Below are positions 23,330 to 32,449 of a stretch of 64,000 nt of DNA, one piece after another. Under the pieces are notes generated by a model. The model saw only the letters and a program-made list of their open reading frames with translations. It was not told the DNA's origin and ran no database searches. The DNA comes from 9FT-COMBO-48-23 sp964400675 (GTDB lineage: Bacteria; Chloroflexota; Dehalococcoidia; GIF9; UBA5629). Position 1 is the first letter of the stretch, and each line of letters begins with the position of its first letter. The DNA is taken from contig CAYNVO010000002.1 in NCBI GenBank assembly GCA_964400675.1, positions 62,001 to 126,000 of the forward strand, written 5' to 3'. The position numbers were made by a program, and so were the translations under genes.

Positions 23330-23944
23330 ATGGATGCAAGTTTTGGTCTTTTCCTGCTTTCTGCCGCTGGCATATCCCTTTCCGGCGTTATGATGCCCGG
23401 GCCTCTTACCGCAGCCACTATTGCTAAAGGCTACCGCGAGCAAAACGCCGGCATCTTCATAGCTATGGGGCATGCTGTTATCGAACTGCCTCTTATGGCA
23501 CTTATCTACTTCGGTTTTGCTCAATTTTTTGCTTCTCCTGATGTCAAGAAGGCAATCGGCCTGGCTGGCGGCTTAATGTTGATTTTTATGGGCTTAATGG
23601 TGCTGCGAACTTTCAGAAAAAACATGGGGGAAGCTGCTGAGTTACCGTATAACTCCCTGGTTACCGGAATTGTATTAACAGGGGCAAACCCGTATTTCTT
23701 TTTGTGGTGGGCGACTATTGGCATAGCCCTTATAGTCACTGCGGCTCAGTTTGGCATCTGGGGACTGGTCATTTTCGCCGTGGTGCACTGGTCATGTGAC
23801 CTGGTCTGGGAGCAGTGCGTTTCAATGAGCGTATTCAGAACTAGGCATCTGTGGACGCAGAAAGTCCAGCGCATTGTCTTTGGTGTATGTGCGGCTGTAC
23901 TTGTCGGCTTCGGCGCCTGGTTCTGCGTTTCCGTTTTTGTCTAG
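23330..23944 (+). CDS. LysE-family translocator
   Basis: 204 residues, about six TM helices. The opening (AAGISLSGVMMPGPLTAATIAKGYREQNAGIFIAMGHAVIELPLM) carries the conserved GPLTAxxI and GHxxxE pattern of LysE/RhtB amino-acid exporters, and GANPYFFLWWATIG is the typical second signature. Probably exports an amino acid or derivative. It ends six bases from the convergent guaB-like gene. Confidence 0.87.
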   Translation: MDASFGLFLLSAAGISLSGVMMPGPLTAATIAKGYREQNAGIFIAMGHAVIELPLMALIYFGFAQFFASPDVKKAIGLAGGLMLIFMGLMVLRTFRKNMGEAAELPYNSLVTGIVLTGANPYFFLWWATIGIALIVTAAQFGIWGLVIFAVVHWSCDLVWEQCVSMSVFRTRHLWTQKVQRIVFGVCAAVLVGFGAWFCVSVFV

Positions 23945-23949
23945 AGGTT

Positions 23950-25101
23950 CTAGCTGGAGCACATTCCCTGTATTGTCTGAAAATACTTGCCTTCTGTCTT
24001 TATGGACGGCGCGATTACCATCTTGACCTTGTGCATGTCCTTGATGGTTAGGGCACCGCAGACACCCATAGACGTGCGTAGCGCACCGACGAAGTTTTCA
24101 GTGCCGTCGGTAGCTGAAGTGGGACCGAATAAGATGCGTTCCAGTGGCCCCCGGACGCCAGCCTTGATTCTGGTGCCTCTGGGTAATGATGGGTGAGGAT
24201 GAGACATACCCCAGTGATAGCCCTTCCCCGGTGCTTCCGCGGCCTGTGCCATGATTGAACCCAGCATAACGGCATCGGCTCCTGAGGCGAAAGCTTTGCA
24301 CAAATCGCTGCCGATGCGTATGCCACCATCGGTTATCAGCGCCACATATTTCCCGGTCTCCTTGAAGTAAGCTTCACGGGCAGCGGCGCAGTCCATGGTG
24401 GCGGTTACCTGTGGAACGCCGACGCCGATCACCTCTCTGGTAGTGCAGGCGGCGCCGGGACCAATGCCAACCAGTATGCCATCGATGCCGGTCCTCATTA
24501 GTTCCAGCGCGGCGCTGTAGGTAACGCAATTGCCGACTATTATTGGCATGCCCAGGGTTTGGCATAGCTCGGAGAAGATGAGGCCGCGATAGCTTTTAGA
24601 GATGTGGCGGGCGGTGGTTACCGTGGACTGGATGACGATTATATCAGCACCGGCTTCCTTGGCAACCATTGATAGACGCTTGGTATTGGCTGGAATCAAG
24701 GATATGGCGCAGGTAGCTCCGGCACGTTTGATTGTCTGAATGCGCTCGCCGATAAGCTCGTCTTTGATAGGCTCTGAGTAAACTTTCTGGAGCAGCGAGG
24801 TAACCTCGTTATCAGGTGCCTGGACGATTTTATCCAGAATCTCTTCAGTGTTTTTGTATCTTGCCTGGACACCATCCAGGTTGAGAACTGCCAGTCCGCC
24901 GAGCTTATGCATCAGAATAGCAAAGTTCGGGTCAACGGCAGCGTCCATGGCTGCAGCCAAAATGGGTATGGAGAAATTGAAGTCTCCGATTTTGAAATCT
25001 GTCTTTGTCTGGTCGGGATTGATGGTCATGTCCCCGGGGACAATGGCAACCTCTTCGAAGCCGTAAGCGCGTTGCATGTCTTTAAATTTTGGTTCAGCCA
25101 T
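23950..25101 (-). CDS. guaB: IMP dehydrogenase, GuaB3-type without CBS domains
   Basis: 383 residues of the IMPDH/GMP reductase barrel. The catalytic-loop cysteine C219 sits in GIGPGAACTTR, and the phosphate-binding GGIRIGSDLCKAFASGADAVMLG follows. There are no CBS domains, as in GuaB3-type IMPDH-related proteins of Actinobacteria and Chloroflexota. It oxidises IMP to XMP in GTP synthesis, if it is the functional IMPDH. ATG 25101 (MAEPKFKDM) is preferred over TTG 25137, which would add 12 residues without family support. If a full-length GuaB exists elsewhere in the genome, this copy's role is less certain. Confidence 0.88.
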   Translation of the reverse strand: MAEPKFKDMQRAYGFEEVAIVPGDMTINPDQTKTDFKIGDFNFSIPILAAAMDAAVDPNFAILMHKLGGLAVLNLDGVQARYKNTEEILDKIVQAPDNEVTSLLQKVYSEPIKDELIGERIQTIKRAGATCAISLIPANTKRLSMVAKEAGADIIVIQSTVTTARHISKSYRGLIFSELCQTLGMPIIVGNCVTYSAALELMRTGIDGILVGIGPGAACTTREVIGVGVPQVTATMDCAAAREAYFKETGKYVALITDGGIRIGSDLCKAFASGADAVMLGSIMAQAAEAPGKGYHWGMSHPHPSLPRGTRIKAGVRGPLERILFGPTSATDGTENFVGALRTSMGVCGALTIKDMHKVKMVIAPSIKTEGKYFQTIQGMCSS

Positions 25102-25244
25102 GTTTCTGTCCGCAGGGTATTTTGAAGAATATATCAAAGATGAGGAGTAGAAGTCAAGAGAAAGGAAACAAAATCAAAAACTAAAAGTTAAAATTCAAAA
25201 AAGCGGATAAAAATGCAAAATTGATTGCGAGCCTTTCTTTTTCT

Positions 25245-25338
25245 GTCGTTCTGAGCGCAGCGAAGAATCTCAGCTGGTTTCTTGGGGGTTTGACATAGGC
25301 TAGATTCTTTGGTCGCTTCGCTCCCTCAGAATGACAGA
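25245..25338. repeat. REP-like inverted pair
   Basis: A forward copy (GTCGTTCTGAGCGCAGCGAAGAATCT) and an inverted copy (AGATTCTTTGGTCGC...CAGAATGACAG) flank a short spacer between the guaB and rsmI starts. Confidence 0.85.
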
Positions 25339-25351
25339 CTATTACAAGGGC

Positions 25352-25380
25352 TAGACCAGTTACTGAAGGTGGGCTATAAT
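25352..25380 (+). promoter_or_regulatory. promoter of rsmI
   Basis: TAGACC (25352-25357), 17-base spacer, TATAAT (25375-25380). The GTG start at 25396 leaves a leader of only about nine bases. Confidence 0.6.
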
Positions 25381-25395
25381 TAGGGTGATTAAGTC

Positions 25396-26217
25396 GTGCC
25401 AACGCTATATATCGTGGCTACACCGATTGGAAATTTGGAAGATATCTCCCTGCGGGCTTTGCGTTTATTGAAACAGGTTGAGTTGATTGCTGCCGAAGAT
25501 ACGCGTACCGCACGCCGGTTGCTTAATTCTTATGATATAAGGACGCCGCTGACCAGCTATCATGAGCATAATAAGCGGTCTAAACTTGGTTATATCATGG
25601 ATTGCCTTAAGGAAAAAGATGTAGCTCTAGTCTCGGAAGCGGGGGTGCCTGGGTTGAGTGACCCGGGCTATGAGCTTATTGCCGCAGCAATTGAGCATGG
25701 TATTCCTGTTGTACCCATTCCAGGCGCCTCGGCGGTGATTACGGCTCTGGTAGTTTCCGGCTTACCGTCCAGCCAGTTTCTTTATCTCGGCTTTTTGCCT
25801 CGCCGTCAGGGTGCCAGGAGGCGCCTTTTTAAGTCTCTGGCTGATGAACCGTGGACTATGGTTGCTTTTGAGGCGCCGCATCGGCTTCTGGAGACCCTGA
25901 ATGATGCCCTGCAGGTCTTTGGGGATAGGAAGGTGGCAGTCTGCCGCGAACTGACCAAGGTTTATGAGGAAGTGTTCAGGGGTATATTGAGCCAGGCTAT
26001 AGAGCATTTCGCCCAACCCAGGGGTGAGTTCACGCTGGTCATTGATGGTAAAGCGGGACAGGAACCTGAGATTAGCCAGCAAATCGAAAAAGAACTACGT
26101 AAGCTTTATCGGCAGGGAGCTGGTGCTAAGGAAGCAGTGGCTCAACTGTCTGAAGTCAGAGGTATATCGAAAAAGAAACTTTATCAAACGTGGTTAAAGG
26201 TAACTAAAGGAGATTGA
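25396..26217 (+). CDS. rsmI: 16S rRNA (cytidine1402-2'-O)-methyltransferase
   Basis: 273 residues of the SAM-dependent tetrapyrrole-methylase-like fold. LYIVATPIGNLEDISLRALRLL, AAEDTRTARRLL and the ...VSEAGVPGLSDPGYELI stretch are diagnostic for RsmI, which methylates the ribose of C1402 in the decoding centre. GTG start. It is followed one base later by a small zinc-binding protein gene with its own ribosome site, and probably shares its transcript. Confidence 0.95.
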   Translation: MPTLYIVATPIGNLEDISLRALRLLKQVELIAAEDTRTARRLLNSYDIRTPLTSYHEHNKRSKLGYIMDCLKEKDVALVSEAGVPGLSDPGYELIAAAIEHGIPVVPIPGASAVITALVVSGLPSSQFLYLGFLPRRQGARRRLFKSLADEPWTMVAFEAPHRLLETLNDALQVFGDRKVAVCRELTKVYEEVFRGILSQAIEHFAQPRGEFTLVIDGKAGQEPEISQQIEKELRKLYRQGAGAKEAVAQLSEVRGISKKKLYQTWLKVTKGD

Positions 26218-26218
26218 G

Positions 26219-26434
26219 ATGAATCGTGGATGTGTCTCTGTAGGTGAAGTCAAATGTGATTCCTGTCACTGCCTGATTGAGCAAGGGCAGAGGTATTTGC
26301 TCATGCAAGAGGAAGAGGGCGAGGAATCTCGTTTCTGCGTCGAATGCTGCTTAACCAAGGGCTATGCCGCTTACGTCAAGGAAAAGGGCGAGGAGATTCT
26401 GACCTTCTTCCCGACAAGGCTGGATTCAGAATAA
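26219..26434 (+). CDS. small CxxC zinc-binding protein of unknown function
   Basis: 71 residues. Two cysteine pairs, CDSCHC near residue 14 and CVECC near residue 40, are spaced as a zinc ribbon or treble clef; the middle is acidic (QEEEGEESRF). AAGGAG lies seven bases before ATG 26219. It overlaps nothing and sits directly behind rsmI. No family recognised with confidence; a role in RNA or protein binding would be typical but is not shown. Confidence 0.75.
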   Translation: MNRGCVSVGEVKCDSCHCLIEQGQRYLLMQEEEGEESRFCVECCLTKGYAAYVKEKGEEILTFFPTRLDSE

Positions 26435-26444
26435 TAAACTTTAC

Positions 26445-26535
26445 GTCATTTTGAGGGAGTGGAGCGGCTGAAGAATCTTGTGTGGAGATCCTTCGCTTCG
26501 CTCAGGATGGCAGTGAGGAAAGCTCGGGACGACAG
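26445..26535. repeat. REP-like inverted pair
   Basis: Forward copy (GTCATTTTGAGGGAG...GAAGAATCT) followed by an inverted copy (AGATCCTTCGCTTCGCTCAGGATGGCAG) upstream of metG. Confidence 0.85.
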
Positions 26536-26577
26536 CTAATAATATTGAGGATGTAATTTTGACTGCGAGGCACAAAA

Positions 26578-28260
26578 TTGACTGAAACTATTTTTATTGG
26601 TGTTGCCTGGCCTTATGCCAACGGTCCTCTTCATCTGGGGCATATCGCCGGAGCCTACCTGCCGGCGGATATCTTCGCTCGGTATCACCGGCTTAAGGGC
26701 AATAAGGTATTGATGGTTTCGGGCAGTGACCAGCATGGGACGCCCATAACATTGCGTGCCGAGCAGGAGAAGAAGTCCCCTAAGGATATAGTAAACAAAT
26801 ACCACGAGGGGTTTCTTGATTGCTGGCAGAAGTTAGGCATTTCTTGGGACTTGTTCACCGCCACCGGCACTGCGAATCATGCTCAGACAGTTCATGATAT
26901 TTTCCTTAAGCTCTTGAAAGAAGATTATATTTATAAGGATGCTGTGCCTCAGGCCTATTGTCCTGAGTGCCAGCGCTTTCTGCCCGACCGCTATGTTGAG
27001 GGCACCTGTCCTTATTGCCAATTCCCGCAGGCACGGGGTGACCAGTGCGACGAATGTGGCCGAACCATGAATCCCAGCGACCTTCTTGGCCTTCGCTGTC
27101 GTATTTGTTCCGCCACTCCGCGCTTTGAGGTTTCGGAGCATTTCTTTCTCCGCCTAATCGCCTTTGAGGAAAGATTGAAATCATGGGTTAAAAAGCAGAC
27201 TCACTGGCGTCAGAATGTCCTGAATTTCACCTTAGGTTTTCTGGAGGGTGGGCTTAAAGACAGGGCGATAACTCGTGATATAGATTGGGGTGTTACTGTG
27301 CCTCAGCCCGGCTTCGAGAGCAAGCGGATTTATGTCTGGTTTGAGGCGGTCATCGGTTATTTTTCAGCCAGCAAGGAATGGGCAAAATCGCATGGCGATG
27401 CTGATGCCTGGCAGCCTTTCTGGAGCGGCGATGTCAAAAGTTACTACTTTATCGGCAAGGACAACATACCATTTCATACACTTATCTGGCCGGCAATGCT
27501 TATGGGCTATGGGGGGCTCAACCTTCCCTATGATGTACCGGCTAACGAGTTTCTAACTATCGAGGGGAAGCGATTGTCTACCAGTCGGAATTGGGCGGTT
27601 TGGCTTCCCGATTATTTGCAACGTTATGACCCTGACCCGCTGCGTTATCTGTTGTCGGTGAATATGCCGGAGACGGGGGACACCGATTTCTCCTGGCGCG
27701 AATTTCTGAGACGCAATAATGATGAGCTGGTAGCTACCTATGGTAATTTAGCTCATCGAATTCTCACTTTTACGTACCGTAATTTCGATGCGGCAGTACC
27801 GGTGCCCGGTGAGCTTGACAGTCAGGATGAGGTTCTTCTGGCTAAGGCACAGGCGACGCTTCAGGATGTCGATAATCACCTTTGTGTGTGCCACTTTAAG
27901 GAAGGAATGAAGGCGGCTATGGCGTTAGCTCAGGAGGCTAACCGTTATCTCGATGATAAAGCTCCCTGGAAAGCGATTAAGGAGAATAAGCAGGCTTCGG
28001 CTACAGCTATTTATGTAACCTTGTCGGTGCTTGCAGCCTTGAAGACCGTTCTTTATCCGTTTCTGCCTTTCAGCTCTGAAAAGCTTCATAAATTTCTTGG
28101 CTTCGATGATAGTATTAAAACAACCGGCTGGCAGGTTCAATCACCGGTGCCGGGGCAGAAGCTGCCAGTGCCGGAGCCATTGTTCCATAAGCTGGATGAC
28201 AGCATTGTTGCTGAGGAAACTAGCCGGCTGGGGTCTGGTGGGTCAAGTGAATCTCAGTGA
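26578..28260 (+). CDS. metG: methionyl-tRNA synthetase
   Basis: 560 residues. Class I signature HLGH (19-22), a double zinc knuckle (CPECQRF...CPYC, CDECG...CRIC), and a KRLSTS loop as the KMSKS equivalent. The anticodon-binding helical domain follows, and there is no C-terminal tRNA-binding (Trbp111-like) extension. Charges tRNA-Met. Start is TTG 26578, just before the MTETIFIGVAWPYANG conserved block, with GCGAGG upstream. Its last codons overlap the start of the prenyltransferase gene. Confidence 0.95.
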   Translation: MTETIFIGVAWPYANGPLHLGHIAGAYLPADIFARYHRLKGNKVLMVSGSDQHGTPITLRAEQEKKSPKDIVNKYHEGFLDCWQKLGISWDLFTATGTANHAQTVHDIFLKLLKEDYIYKDAVPQAYCPECQRFLPDRYVEGTCPYCQFPQARGDQCDECGRTMNPSDLLGLRCRICSATPRFEVSEHFFLRLIAFEERLKSWVKKQTHWRQNVLNFTLGFLEGGLKDRAITRDIDWGVTVPQPGFESKRIYVWFEAVIGYFSASKEWAKSHGDADAWQPFWSGDVKSYYFIGKDNIPFHTLIWPAMLMGYGGLNLPYDVPANEFLTIEGKRLSTSRNWAVWLPDYLQRYDPDPLRYLLSVNMPETGDTDFSWREFLRRNNDELVATYGNLAHRILTFTYRNFDAAVPVPGELDSQDEVLLAKAQATLQDVDNHLCVCHFKEGMKAAMALAQEANRYLDDKAPWKAIKENKQASATAIYVTLSVLAALKTVLYPFLPFSSEKLHKFLGFDDSIKTTGWQVQSPVPGQKLPVPEPLFHKLDDSIVAEETSRLGSGGSSESQ

Positions 28261-29209
28261 TATTTACAAGCCTGTCCAGGAAGACCTGGAGAAGGTCGAG
28301 CGGAGCTTAGAAGAGATAGCTGATTCTGAGTTTCAGTTGCTGGCACAGTTGCTGGCATATACCTTGAAGAACGGCGGGAAGCGCATTCGTCCAGCCCTTA
28401 CTCTGCTTTCTGCTAGATTTTTTAAATATGACCTCGACTCCTTGATTCCTATGGCAATGGCTATAGAGCTTCTCCATACCGCTACTCTGATTCACGATGA
28501 TATTGTGGATAATTCCCCGGTTCGCCGTGGCAAGTCGACTGTCAGCCATGTCTGGGGTAATAACAGGGCTCTCCTCCTTGGTGATTACCTTTTTGCCAGG
28601 GCTGGCAGTCTGGCAGCGAGCACGGGTAGTATGCGGGCGGTAAAACTTTTTTCTCAAACGCTTATGACAATTTCCGGTGGTGAGCTGAAGCAGACTGGTG
28701 TTACTTTTGCCCTGGCACGTGCTCGTGACTATTACTTTTCCTGGGTAAGCGCCAAGACAGCCTGCCTTTTTTCAACGGCAACTGAGTCAGGCGCTATTTT
28801 AAGTCAGGCATCTGAGGATGCCATTGAGGCAATGAGGGATTATGGGCATAATCTTGGTATGGCTTTTCAGATTGTGGATGATGTTCTGGATTTTGTCGGT
28901 GACGAAGCCGAGTTGGGTAAACCGGTCGGCTCTGATTTGCGTGAAGGGACAATGACCTTGCCGTCAATATTGTTTGCCGAATCTTATCCTGAGGATAATC
29001 TGATAAAGAGCGTTGTTGAAAAGAAAGATGCGGAAAGCGTGGCGCTGGCTGTGGAAAGGATTCGTAGTTCATCGGTTATCGATGAGTGTCTGCAATTGGC
29101 TGCGGAATTTTGTTCCCGAGCCAGCCAAGCTGTGGGAAAGCTTCCAGATACTAGTGCTCGTCGGTCTCTTATGGGGTTGGCAGCATACATCGTGGAGAGA
29201 CGAAAATGA
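28247..29209 (+). CDS. polyprenyl diphosphate synthase (geranylgeranyl/heptaprenyl type)
   Basis: 320 residues of trans-isoprenyl diphosphate synthases. First Asp-rich motif DDIVD (84-88, within HDDIVDNSPVRRG), second in FQIVDDVLDF, and GGKRIRP near residue 43-49 for substrate binding. Condenses isopentenyl diphosphate with allylic diphosphates, giving a chain for quinones or lipids. GTG 28247 gives the normal family length and overlaps metG by 14 bases; a longer frame from 28097 reads through metG in another frame and is not needed. The residues before the first DDxxD are small enough to suggest a medium or long product. Confidence 0.9.
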   Translation: MNLSDIYKPVQEDLEKVERSLEEIADSEFQLLAQLLAYTLKNGGKRIRPALTLLSARFFKYDLDSLIPMAMAIELLHTATLIHDDIVDNSPVRRGKSTVSHVWGNNRALLLGDYLFARAGSLAASTGSMRAVKLFSQTLMTISGGELKQTGVTFALARARDYYFSWVSAKTACLFSTATESGAILSQASEDAIEAMRDYGHNLGMAFQIVDDVLDFVGDEAELGKPVGSDLREGTMTLPSILFAESYPEDNLIKSVVEKKDAESVALAVERIRSSSVIDECLQLAAEFCSRASQAVGKLPDTSARRSLMGLAAYIVERRK

Positions 29210-29305
29210 ATCAAAGGTTAAAAGCCAAAGGTCAAAAATTACCGTTTTGAATTTTGAATTGTAGTTTTAGAATTTGTTTGTGGTTTGGGATTTGGAACTT
29301 GTCTC

Positions 29306-31150
29306 TCATGAGGCTGGAGTGGCCTGCAATTCGGGTGATGGTAGAGGTTCTTTGAGCAAGGCCTCAAATTCTGCTTCTTCTATGGTCTCTTTGGCTATGA
29401 GCCGCTCGGCAATCAGCTTCAGCCTTTCTTTGTTCTCGCTCAGTATCTTCCTCGCGGTATCGTAGGCATGCTTAATAAGCGCATCAACCTCTTTATCAAT
29501 TTCATCAGCCACCTTGTCACCGTAATTGCGCTGCTCATGGATTTCACGACCGAGGAAGACCAGTTCCTCCCGTTTACCGAAGGTGCGTGGCCCCAGTTTT
29601 TCGCTCATCCCGTATTCCGTTACCATCTTTCGGGCAAGGCCAGTTGATTGTTCCAGGTCGTTTTGGGCTCCAGTGGTTACTTCGCCGAATATAATCTCTT
29701 CTGCGGCTCGGCCGGCCAGGCTTACTGCCAGTCTATCATCGAACTGGGTATGTGTCCATAGGTGGCGGTCCTCGGTAGGCAGAAAGCGAGTCCAGCCTCC
29801 CATCATACCTCGAGCTACGATGGATATTTTGTGTACCGGGTCGGCATTGGGCAGCATTTTGGCGGCCACGGCATGGCCGGTTTCGTGATAGGCGATGATT
29901 TCCTTTTCCTTTTGACTGATAATGCGCCCTTTCTTTTCGGGACCGGCGATAACGCGGTCAATGGAATCCTCCAGCTCTTTCATGCCGACATCTTTGCGGT
30001 CACGTCTGGCTGCCAGAATAGCTCCCTCATTTAGCAGGTTGGCTAAATCGGCGCCGCTGAAGCCGGGTGTCTGTTTAGCAAGTACTTCCAGATTAGCATC
30101 TTTTGCCAGAGGTTTGCCTTTAGCATGAACTTGGAGTATGGCTTTGCGACCATTTATGTCTGGCTGGTCAATGACAACGTGGCGGTCGAAGCGTCCCGGT
30201 CGCAGCAGAGCCGGGTCAAGGATGTCAGGGCGATTAGTAGCCGCGAGTACAATTACGTTGGTGCTGCTATCGAATCCGTCCATCTCTACCAATATCTGGT
30301 TCAAGGTTTGTTCTCGTTCATCGTGGCCTCCACCCAGACCGGCGCCACGGTGCCTGCCCACAGCATCTATCTCGTCGACGAATACGATACATGGTGAATT
30401 GCGTTTAGCTTGTTCGAAAAGGTCTCTGACACGGGAAGCGCCGACGCCGACGAACATCTCCACGAATTCACTGCCGCTGATGGAGAAAAAGGGAACACCA
30501 GCCTCGCCGGCAACAGCTTTGGCTATTAAAGTCTTACCGCAGCCAGGTGGTCCCACCAGCAAAACACCTCGCGGTATACGGGCTCCTAGAGCCAGGAATT
30601 TTTGAGGTGATTTAAGGAATTCAACTATCTCCTGGAGTTCGCCCTTAGCCTCATCAACTCCAGCAACGTCGGCGAAGGTGATGGTAGGCTTATTGGCAGA
30701 TGCCAGACGAGCCCGACTCTTGGCGAAATTGAAGGCTTGAGTATTGGCACCTCTCGCTGAGCGGAAGAGGAAAAAGAGCAGTGCACCGAATAGAAGCAGG
30801 GGAACGAAGCTGATCAATACTCCGCCCCAGTCGAAGCCGCCAGATTTGACTGTAAATTTTACCCCGTCTTCGCCAAGCGTTATCCCGGCTTCCTTCAGGC
30901 TGTCCATAAGTTCCTTGGTGCTGCCTACAAAGGAGGCTTCGATTTTCTTTTCATCGTCCTTCAAGCCGATGAGGAGAGCCCCATCCTGTTGAATAGTGTC
31001 GATTTCTCCCTGCTTGGCCTGTTCGACGAATGTGTAGAAGTCTACCTCCTTCGGTTTACTGGTAGTCGGCAGAAGGCTAAAAGCCAGGGCTATTATAGCC
31101 AACAAAATTAGAAGGTAGAATAAACCGCCTTGCCACCATTTCGGCTTCAT
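29306..31150 (-). CDS. ftsH: ATP-dependent zinc metalloprotease FtsH
   Basis: 614 residues. Two TM helices (about 8-27 and 109-130) flank a small external domain; then the AAA ATPase with Walker A GPPGCGKT (200-207), Walker B VFVDEID and the second region of homology; then the M41 peptidase with zinc site HETGH (422-426). Membrane-bound quality-control protease. ATG 31150 (MKPKWWQGG) is preferred to GTG 31162: a TATAAT at 31173-31168 puts transcription start near 31161, and TGGAG is correctly placed for 31150. Confidence 0.95.
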   Translation of the reverse strand: MKPKWWQGGLFYLLILLAIIALAFSLLPTTSKPKEVDFYTFVEQAKQGEIDTIQQDGALLIGLKDDEKKIEASFVGSTKELMDSLKEAGITLGEDGVKFTVKSGGFDWGGVLISFVPLLLFGALLFFLFRSARGANTQAFNFAKSRARLASANKPTITFADVAGVDEAKGELQEIVEFLKSPQKFLALGARIPRGVLLVGPPGCGKTLIAKAVAGEAGVPFFSISGSEFVEMFVGVGASRVRDLFEQAKRNSPCIVFVDEIDAVGRHRGAGLGGGHDEREQTLNQILVEMDGFDSSTNVIVLAATNRPDILDPALLRPGRFDRHVVIDQPDINGRKAILQVHAKGKPLAKDANLEVLAKQTPGFSGADLANLLNEGAILAARRDRKDVGMKELEDSIDRVIAGPEKKGRIISQKEKEIIAYHETGHAVAAKMLPNADPVHKISIVARGMMGGWTRFLPTEDRHLWTHTQFDDRLAVSLAGRAAEEIIFGEVTTGAQNDLEQSTGLARKMVTEYGMSEKLGPRTFGKREELVFLGREIHEQRNYGDKVADEIDKEVDALIKHAYDTARKILSENKERLKLIAERLIAKETIEEAEFEALLKEPLPSPELQATPAS

Positions 31151-31167
31151 TTTTTGCTCCACGCCAT

Positions 31168-31173
31168 ATTATA
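31168..31173 (-). promoter_or_regulatory. -10 box of the ftsH promoter
   Basis: TATAAT on the minus strand, about 18 bases before ATG 31150, implying a very short leader. I see no strong -35 box. Confidence 0.45.
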
Positions 31174-31221
31174 TCAAATGCCAGTGAATATAGGAAAAAG
31201 ATAGCTTCGAAAACAATTGCC

Positions 31222-31410
31222 TGTCATTGCGAGTCCTTCGCCTTCTGTCATTCTGAGCCCTTCGCTGTTTTCATCAAGCTCTTCCTCCCGCTCATTCTGA
31301 GCCTGTCGAAGAATGTACCCTGGCTCAGGATAAACTCCGCGAAGAATCTCGAAGCGAAGCGCTGGAGTGGAACGACCGAAGAATCTGGCTCAGGGCAAGC
31401 TGAGCGTGAC
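31222..31410. repeat. cluster of degenerate REP-like elements
   Basis: Several complete and partial copies (for example CTCATTCTGAGCCTGTCGAA followed by GAATG) fill most of the gap between ftsH and the marR stop. No gene seen in 31174-31470. Confidence 0.8.
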
Positions 31411-31470
31411 ACCATCTGGAAGGTCGCTCTCAGGGCTGAACCATGCTAGTTCGTGGCTCCTGAAGCTCTC

Positions 31471-31971
31471 CTAACGGTTCTGACCTGGCGTTTCAGAGGT
31501 ATCAGGGAAGGGTATTTCTTCTCCATGCTTGAGTACTTTGGTGGCTCCGTTGCGCAGTTTCACCAGTATTGACGCCAGTTGTTGACGTTCCTCTTCAGAC
31601 AGGCAGGACATTATTTTATGTAGAGACTCTCTCTTCAGTGACTGTTTGTAGGCTTGCTTTCCCTTTTCCGTAAGTCTGATTCTGACCAGGTTCTTTCTGG
31701 GCAAGTCCTTAACTCTCTCTACCAGCCCTGACTTCTCCATTCTGTCCAGGATACCGGAGATTGTGGCGGGCTTACGTAAGAGCCACCTTGATATCTCAGC
31801 CGGGATTGCCTCCTCGCCGATGGAGTTTATAATAAACAGCACTGCAGCCTGCATGGCTGTGGTGCCGTATTCAATTAGTTCTATCTCCCTGGCGTTAATA
31901 ATCAAGTTTTGTGCCTGGTTCAGCAACACCCACAGGTCGTAATCTTGGTCAACAGGCGAAATATCTGGCAT
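31471..31971 (-). CDS. MarR-family transcriptional regulator
   Basis: 166 residues. Winged helix-turn-helix of the MarR type: an N-terminal dimerisation helix, EIELIEYGTTAMQAAVLFIINSIG, recognition region PAEISRWLLRKPATISGILDRMEKSGLVERV, and the wing DLPRKNLVRIRLTEKGKQAY with the conserved basic residues. AGGAGA precedes ATG 31971. MarR dimers bind short palindromes and are released by small ligands. It is divergent from a promoter carrying TAGTATACTA repeats at 32152-32186, its likely operator. Confidence 0.9.
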   Translation of the reverse strand: MPDISPVDQDYDLWVLLNQAQNLIINAREIELIEYGTTAMQAAVLFIINSIGEEAIPAEISRWLLRKPATISGILDRMEKSGLVERVKDLPRKNLVRIRLTEKGKQAYKQSLKRESLHKIMSCLSEEERQQLASILVKLRNGATKVLKHGEEIPFPDTSETPGQNR

Positions 31972-32109
31972 TTTTTCTCCTATCTAAAAATTCTTGCCTC
32001 TAAGGCTGGCGGGAGTCAATCTAACTCCCTCCGCCCAGTTCTTAAAGCCTGAATATTACCAAAATCGGACGAATTTTGCAAAAAACAGCAAAAAGCTCCC
32101 ACGAAGCTA

Positions 32110-32137
32110 TTGACAATCGCTTAAGATATGATATGAT
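32110..32137 (+). promoter_or_regulatory. strong promoter of the MarR-linked leader transcript
   Basis: TTGACA (32110-32115), 16-base spacer and TATGAT (32132-32137). It reads away from marR toward the surface-protein gene. Operator-like repeats begin about 15 bases downstream. Confidence 0.75.
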
Positions 32138-32151
32138 AGCTAAGAGAGTAT

Positions 32152-32186
32152 TCGTATACTAACGTAGTATACTAAGGTAGTATGCG
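32152..32186 (+). promoter_or_regulatory. tandem MarR-like operator half-sites
   Basis: Three spaced copies with about 13-bp period: CGTATACTAACG, TAGTATACTAAGG and TAGTATGCG. The middle one contains the perfect palindrome TAGTATACTA (32165-32174). They straddle the expected transcription start, where a bound MarR dimer would block initiation or escape. Confidence 0.7.
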
Positions 32187-32268
32187 AAAAACATACAGTT
32201 TTAGGCTTGATGCTGTGAAGAGCATTCTTGGTTCAGTCAAGGCTCAAGACAGGTTGCCAAGGGGGTAA
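32182..32268 (+). CDS. possible 28-residue ORF in the MarR-controlled leader
   Basis: ATG 32182 to TAA 32266 encodes a short basic peptide (MRKTYSFRLDAVKSILGSVK...). The only ribosome-site candidate is AAGG seven bases upstream, inside the operator. No family; it may be chance, but it lies at the start of the predicted transcript and ends well before the terminator. Confidence 0.25.
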   Translation: MRKTYSFRLDAVKSILGSVKAQDRLPRG

Positions 32269-32360
32269 TTAACTCGAGATAGCTCAGGAAGGATAAAAGT
32301 TGGGGGGCGATGAAGTGCCAGTTTTACCGTGGTCACTTGACTGGTACTGAGCCAATAGTG

Positions 32361-32391
32361 AAACCGACCCCGAAATGGGTCGGTTTTTTAG
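32361..32391 (+). terminator. intrinsic terminator between the MarR-controlled promoter and the surface-protein gene
   Basis: AAACCGACCC and its complement GGGTCGGTTT form a 10-bp stem around CGAAAT, followed by a T run. With the promoter at 32110 it would delimit an RNA of about 240 bases. Confidence 0.85.
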
Positions 32392-32449
32392 TTCAGAAAA
32401 AGGCATAAGTGGCTTTTGTCTAAAGCCAGCGAAAGTAAGGAGGACATAA

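Noticed and set aside
28097..28246. Upstream extension of the polyprenyl synthase frame
   Set aside because: Reads through metG in another phase and adds 50 residues with no family counterpart; GTG 28247 gives normal length.
32280..32400. Possible riboswitch in the MarR-linked leader
   Set aside because: I compared it by eye with c-di-GMP, T-box and other common classes and saw none of their conserved cores; only the terminator is secure.
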